Source: Candolleomyces eurysporus
Taxonomy: Eukaryota; Basidiomycota; Agaricomycetes; Agaricales; Psathyrellaceae
Direction: 5' to 3'
Assembly (NCBI GenBank): GCA_027579435.1
Contig: JANBPK010001432.1
Coordinates: 1 to 11,244 of the forward strand
Length of the DNA stretch: 11,244 bases
The notes beneath the pieces were generated by a model, which did no database searches, was not told the DNA's origin, and worked only from the letters and a program-made list of their open reading frames with translations. This document shows, one piece after another, positions 6,979 through 11,244 of this stretch; positions within the stretch are counted from its first letter, which is position 1, and each line of letters starts with the position of its first letter. A program made the position numbers and the translations under genes.

Positions 6979-7651
6979 ATGGTTGTCGGAAAGAGAATCA
7001 TCACGAACAGTGCCTACATTGACCGCGTTGCCGATCTCAGGAACAGCGAGGTCGGCGGGCCTATTGTTGGCTGGTCGCGCAACGGCGGGCGCAACCAAAC
7101 AGTAATTAATCAGCCCGGTCTCTCAGTCAAGTTGGTCTCTGACACCGTACACGTTAGTTCAACTTTGAGCCTCAGGGTTCTGGCGCCAAGATCTCTGTCG
7201 GTGCCTCCGGTGGTAAGGAGGCTCATGTGGCTAGTTCCAACCCTTCCCCCGTGAGTGCTTTTGAATTGGTCGAACGTCGCATCAGATTGACTAATTTCCT
7301 CGTAACAGGGTGACCACCTCAAAGGTGCCGGTGGTGGTGTGGGCTCTATCTACACTGCCGTCCCACAGCCCGACGGGTCCTTCAAGTAGGAATTCAGTGT
7401 ATGGAAGGTCGTTTTGTACTCATCAGACGCAAATACAGATTGAGCATCAAGGCGGGTGACGGCACTGACCTCTTCTGGACCTTGGACAGCGAAGCCGAGG
7501 GCACCAAGGTATGTTCTACGAACTTCGGAATTGGTATTCGTCGTTTTCACAAGGATCACTGATATATCTTTTGTGTGTGTAGATCACTCTCATGCCCGAT
7601 AACAGCAGCTCAAACCAGCTTTGGGCACTCGAGGAGGTCGGCGACAATTAG
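6979..7651 (+). CDS. Ricin-B-like beta-trefoil lectin, 143 residues, five exons
   Basis: Exons are 6979-7101, 7158-7250, 7309-7385, 7439-7508 and 7583-7651, joined by GT..AG introns of 56, 58, 53 and 74 nt with branch-like CTGAC, CTAAT, CTCAT and CTGAT before the acceptors. The first two and the fourth introns fall between codons; the third splits a lysine codon and must be removed because its first bases carry an in-frame TAG. The product fits a single beta-trefoil of the ricin-B type, about 140-150 residues in fungi. The first repeat shows D19, G31-W32, N35 and N39-Q40-T-F42 (a QxF in place of QxW). The middle repeat has an F110-W111 pair. The last ends with N132-Q133-L-W135, a canonical QxW. 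There is no signal peptide, so it is probably cytosolic. Fungal lectins of this type bind glycans, and some protect against nematodes or insects; here the sugar and role are unknown. There is no catalytic domain. The start is chosen from the leader and because it directly precedes the first strand. Confidence 0.88.
7102..7157 (+). other. Lectin intron 1 (56 nt)
   Basis: GTAATT donor and TTAG acceptor, with a CTGAC branch-like site at 7139-7143, 14 nt from the acceptor. Removal joins the NQT end of exon 1 to FNFEP, keeping the first Q-x-aromatic motif. Confidence 0.85.
7251..7308 (+). other. Lectin intron 2 (58 nt)
   Basis: GTGAGT donor and AACAG acceptor with CTAAT at 7291-7295. Reading through it gives a TGA immediately after the donor, so splicing is required. 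It lies between codons. Confidence 0.87.
7386..7438 (+). other. Lectin intron 3 (53 nt)
   Basis: GTAGGA donor and ATACAG acceptor, with CTCAT at 7419-7423. The donor begins inside the codon after Phe, and splicing rebuilds a Lys codon. Unspliced RNA would stop at the TAG at 7387, so retention gives a truncated protein. Confidence 0.82.
7509..7582 (+). other. Lectin intron 4 (74 nt)
   Basis: GTATGT donor, CTGAT at 7559-7563, a T-rich then GT-rich tract, and a TGTAG acceptor. It lies between codons, and the last exon then ends in the NQLW motif and a TAG stop. Confidence 0.88.
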
Positions 7652-7760
7652 GGTCCTCCCGAGTTCAGTCTATCGTTTCAATCTGGAATTACTTTCGATC
7701 GTTGTCTGCTTAAACTTGTACTTGTAGTCTGTTGTACGTGTGTGTAACTTCTAAATAACC
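7652..7760 (+). terminator. Probable 3' untranslated region and poly(A) signal of the lectin gene
   Basis: After the stop the + strand is T-rich, with TTGTACTTGTAGTCTGTTGTACGT and a short GT run, then AAATAA at 7753-7758. This fits the loose fungal cleavage and polyadenylation pattern, but such signals are weak and the exact end is not visible. Confidence 0.35.
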
Positions 7761-7799
7761 CTGCAACCAGCAAATAGTAAACCCGTGGTGTTTGACCTC

Positions 7800-7805
7800 T
7801 ATAAA
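7800..7805 (+). promoter_or_regulatory. Orphan TATAAA with pyrimidine-rich downstream sequence
   Basis: CTCTATAAATG is followed by a CT-rich stretch (about 7880-7920) and ATGs at 7852 and 7958, an arrangement like that of the lectin promoter. The ORFs that follow are only 27 and 52 codons (the second 7958-8116). A possible 36-nt intron (GTAAGA..CACAG, 8048-8083) lies in the second but leads to an early stop. It may be the promoter of a decayed gene or of a non-coding transcript, or chance. Confidence 0.25.
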
Positions 7806-9043
7806 TGATCGACAGCTCAACGTTCATACTCCCGACGCTTCGGCCTATGCCATGAATATTCTTCATGCCGCATTTGAGCATATTGTAATACCCTCCTCTT
7901 TTCCACCCAACGTTCAACACTGCACTCAACCCTAGACCAACCTGTGTTGCTTGTTTCATGAACGCCCCACGTCAAAACTTGGATTCGGTTTGGCCTAAAA
8001 GCACTTTATCGCGCTCTTCGGGACGCTTTACGATCCTCAGATCATCAGTAAGAATTCTCCATCTTGCGTGTTTAATACCACAGGAATACGGATACTGCTT
8101 AAGGAGACAGCTTTGACGTCTTCTTACGTCTTTAAACATTGCTGCTCGCTTCCACATCCTCGAAGGATAGCACTTCCACTACCTCATTCCTCGTCCTCTG
8201 AACCTCCTACTGAAATACCCACGCTGCTACTGGCGCTCAATCACCTCATTGGTAGTGAAATGGAAACGTTGAAACCCTCCCTCAGACGCTTTGACCTTGA
8301 TATCCAACTAAATAATGGCGTTCTTGAGTGTTGGCGATACAGCGGTGTTTTTTGGTAGCGTTGCGGATGAAGATCAGAATGAGGAGAGGTCGTAAAGTGA
8401 TCTTTCGACTAGTGTCGCGAGCTAGGGCTGCTTGAGCAGACTTAAATTCGCCTGCGAAACCGAAATTCAGATAGAAAGTAGGAAAATTTTGACTTGGAGT
8501 CTAAAGCTCGAGCAGCTGGCATTACAGGGTCATACAACTGACCTTGACATATCTCATTCTTCAGAGAGGCTGACCATCGGGATACTCGAGAGATGACTAT
8601 ATTCACCCTTAAGTTACCATCTAACTATGGCTAACTGTGTAGCACCAAAACTGGGATCAGGAAGGGCAACGTTGACGGCTCGGCCTAGCCCCACATTTGC
8701 AATGAGAGTCATCATGCCGTTGCATCTGAATTTGCCAAGTCCTATAAAGCCTGTTGGCTTTAGAGTATTTCCTTTACAAGCTTCACTCCCTAAAGCTCAT
8801 CTATATCTTCCGGTCCTCGCAAGGAGTCAGTCATGTTTGACCTCAAGTCTTGGCTCGATTTGTTGCTCACGAGTGCTGCCATGAGCGCCACATCCGTCAC
8901 CCTAAACACCGTTGCGAACCGTGGGTCTTCGTGAACTTTTGTGATCAACGCTTTCTTGCACTGGATTCGTCCACTGATATTGACGGGGGGTGTGTGTTCA
9001 TTTGACAACTCTTTTCGCTCACTGATTTGGTCCTTCCTCCAAC
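7806..9043. other. Region without a supported gene, between lectin gene and repeat copy 2
   Basis: Normal CpG content. Open frames of 60-96 codons lie on both strands (for example + 8068-8358, + 8627-8884, - 8790-9008). The last encodes a fairly well-behaved peptide with a VFRVTDVALMAALVSNKS segment, but its frame meets stops on both sides and I recognise no family. It may be a broken exon. Confidence 0.35.
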
Positions 9044-9975
9044 AGTACTCACAGCCTCAGGCTACTCGTGGATCGTATCAAGGCGCCGGATTTGCCTAGC
9101 TCAAGATAGCTGACGTCATGTGGCTCCAGCAATACAAATACCCTTGGTATTCATCATACGAACCATCCCTTCGCCCAACTATGCACCCCAAAGAAGATTG
9201 ATTTGAGGGTATGAAGGTCTACTCTTCCAGAACGTATGGCGTCCATGGGTTCTGCGCATCCCTTCTTCAGCGCCACTCGTTTGACCCCGAGATGTATGTG
9301 AGTGAAGAATTTGAGCGATTGAACGGGAGACCTATAGCCAACTATGTGATCTTGTACCGTTTGGGATGACTGGTCTACGAGAGCCATATCCGAGAGATTG
9401 GGCGACAGGAGTCTCGAGCATTGAACCCTTCCCCCGCTTTCTGCACCGGCCCCTTCACAGTGTCAGCTGAAGGCTGTTTGTCCACAAGCTAACTCCCCTT
9501 TTCAGATTTATCGACGGCGGAACGCTTGGAGGTGTGATCAGAGCATTGGCTCATGGAAGTAGCGGAGTTGTCAGCTTGGAGAGTGACTAGTGAATGTTGG
9601 CTCTTCAACTTCCGTTACATGCTTCCGCCCACGTCTGACTATACCGGGGTACACGCCACACTCCAATCCCCGGCTCCACATACTGAGAGGAGGGTTCTGT
9701 TTCTGCACAACATCGATTGCTCCTTTCATCTTTTCATCCGTAGAATGATCTGACTATCTGGATGGCCGTGGTATACCATGTCATATTTCAGTAACGGGAA
9801 AATCCAGTCATACAACTTGTGGCCAGGGACAAGTAAAAGGGTTTTTTGGAACTTATGATCACGGTGTCAAGCGCTCGATGCATCTCCCGAGGTCAACCTC
9901 CTATCCAACCACAGCTAGTACGAAGAAAAGTTGGACAAGTATGGAATCAGATAAGCTTCTGGCAACCCGATGTGT

Positions 9976-10124
9976 CGAACCGTGCAATCACTATGAAGTC
10001 TTCTGAAGAACATGAACGACGTGAAGAAGCCTTAATTGATGTAGTTCACCATATTTTCATTGACTCGCTAGGTCCTATAGCGGATAAGATGGCGCCATTG
10101 GCGCGAATTCCAAAGCTCACATGA
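9976..10124 (+). repeat. Short repeat module, copy B
   Basis: First of two tandem modules at the end of copy 2. Bases GAAGAAGCC (10023) recur at 10212, 189 bp on. The + frame reads RAITMKSSEEHE, continues as EEALIDVVHHIFID, and stops at the TGA at 10122. It lacks one codon relative to copy C. Confidence 0.7.
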
Positions 10125-10161
10125 CTTTTCTATAGATGGGTTATCATGCAGCCCTGTAAAT

Positions 10162-10304
10162 CAGAACGCGTGATCACCACGAGGTCTTCATATGAGGAAC
10201 ATGGAGGATGTGAAGAAGCCCCAATTTATGTAGTTCACTCTATTTACATCGACTTCGACGGCCGAAGAGATGGCGTCACTGGAGCGGGTCCAAAGTTCAT
10301 ATGA
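10162..10304 (+). repeat. Short repeat module, copy C
   Basis: Second tandem module, starting GAACGCGTGATCACCACGAGGTC, closer to copy A in its first 20 bases than copy B is. The corresponding frame reads RVITTRSSYEEHG, then EEAPIYVVHSIYID, and is open to a TGA at the same relative position as in copy B. Confidence 0.7.
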
Positions 10305-10853
10305 CCATCCAATTCAAAAGCAACAATTGGGGTGTCGACACCACCCACGCACATGGTCTGAGTCCTGTGTTATTGTACGTTGTACTAATATGCATCAGTG
10401 TCACTTACTGTCTTCCTTTTCTTCGAGAAAGAAGCTATCGCCTGTGTGCTGCCTCACGATGTGAGTCGGCATAGAAGATGATGTACTAGATATGGCCATC
10501 TCGCTGCGCAGATGAATATTGTACGCCAAGAAGGCTTTCTGGGTGGTCCTGAATTGAGAGGTGCCGTATTAAGAATGTCTGTCCCTTGTACCAAAACAAA
10601 TAAGGGTGAGGAAGGCGGCATCAGTAACCCTAAACTTTAAATTTTATCACTTCTGAGCTTTTTCCGGCCATTGCCCCTGCCAAATTTGGCCTATCTTTTT
10701 GCTAAATTGACGTAAACTTGTCAGCTTTTAACTTCTAGAATTTTTTAGCTTGAGGGCGCTTGAGAGCGCTTCTAAAGGAGGAAAAGTAATTTGCACGTTT
10801 CCTGATTTGAAATTGGTTTAGAAAATGGGAGAAGCACCCTCTCCATCGTATAG
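10305..10853. other. No gene recognised
   Basis: Mostly stop-rich in all frames, AT-rich around 10620-10760 with a short GCGCTTGAGAGCGCTT near-palindrome at about 10757. An ATG at 10825 in a good context (GAAAATGGGA) opens a 64-codon frame, but the coding-like frame downstream is a different one. Confidence 0.35.
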
Positions 10854-11244
10854 TACGTCGTCAACTTGCGAACTCTCCACCGAATTGACGCAAAAATCGA
10901 GATGGACCAAAAGCTTGTTCCATACGATGCTGTCCCGGCGACATATTACACGTACCGCAGGTGGTCCGAATCTATCAAGGTTCAAATCTTCACTCCCGAT
11001 TCCGGCTCAAATACAATGATGCGATCCTATTTCCGACATGCAGCAATATTGAACGAGATGAAGACAGATTCATCGGTATCGATGCAGCAACTTGAACTGG
11101 TGCAGCCCCATCTCACAACCCCAATTTTGAAATGGGATCACGAAGTCCTGCTTCTCGACCGGGCAAGCCAGGAACAAGAGTTATACTCACTCACCTAGGA
11201 AGAGCTTCTTCATTCCGTCTCGTTAGGTGAACGTCGGCGGAAGC
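10854..11244 (+). pseudogene. Unrecognised coding-like segment with one in-frame stop, cut by the window edge
   Basis: The frame opens after a TAG at 10851 and is open to a TAG at 11196-11198. The first in-frame ATG is at 10902, giving 98 codons. Composition looks like real soluble protein: a tyrosine- and arginine-rich stretch (ATYYTYRRWSES), beta-like IKVQIF, a helix-like RSYFRHAAILNEMK, and a charged tail. After the stop the same frame continues open to the edge (EELLHSVSLGERRRK), suggesting a premature stop in a longer gene, or an intron I cannot place; the ACTCACCTAG at its end resembles an acceptor, but the only upstream donor I see (GTCCTG at 11144) is weak. No family is recognised. 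Confidence 0.35.

Larger units (their letters stand above)
9044..10304 (+). repeat. Diverged direct repeat, copy 2 (right of the lectin gene)
   Basis: This is the second copy of the 5154-5945 sequence, in the same orientation and order, about 3.9 kb downstream. It is longer because of extra sequence between the AGGGTTCTGTTTCTGCA anchor (9691) and the terminal module, and because that module is present twice. Every frame is broken by stops over the first 400 bp. It is best read as an old segmental or transposon-derived duplication, not a gene. Confidence 0.75.

Noticed and set aside
7678..8157. Minus-strand ORFs of 93 and 61 codons downstream of the lectin
   Set aside because: The + strand over the same bases looks like 3' untranslated and promoter-like sequence; no recognisable motifs.

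Overview
The window looks like nuclear DNA of a filamentous fungus, most likely a basidiomycete (Agaricomycetes). The main evidence is one small gene split by four very short introns (53-74 nt) with GT..AG ends and CTNAY-type branch points. It has a TATA box and a pyrimidine-rich leader before the start codon. There are no bacterial operons, ribosome binding sites or long uninterrupted ORFs. A soil or plant-associated basidiomycete such as Rhizoctonia/Ceratobasidium is a guess from the style of the gene and repeats; nothing in the window proves it.

Layout: (1) 1-1790 is mostly non-coding, with one candidate minus-strand gene (1034-1489, unknown proline-rich protein) behind a TATA box and a cluster of three perfect hairpins. 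(2) About 1980-4280 is a foreign-looking block almost without CpG (8 CpG in about 2.3 kb). It holds a broken fragment of a Helitron-type PIF1-like helicase that runs straight into a 34-bp minisatellite; the rest is unrecognised decayed sequence with a few N bases. (3) 4281-5150 has nothing I can name. (4) 5150-5945 is the first copy of a diverged, broken repeat. (5) 6880-7760 carries the only well-supported gene, a five-exon, 143-residue ricin-B-like beta-trefoil lectin with its promoter and a possible 3' end signal. (6) 7760-9040 has no certain gene, only an orphan TATA box and short ORFs. (7) 9040-10304 is the second, longer copy of the repeat of region 4, in direct orientation, with its last 150 bases duplicated again in tandem. 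(8) 10854 to the right edge is an unrecognised coding-like segment with one in-frame stop.

The lectin gene therefore sits between two diverged direct repeats about 3.9 kb apart, close to a decayed, probably once-methylated transposon block. This looks like a gene-poor, repeat-rich part of a fungal chromosome. No pathway or gene cluster can be read from it, and I see no new defence or mobile system. The most unusual signals are the flanking duplication with a preserved reading frame, the CpG desert, and the helicase-minisatellite junction.
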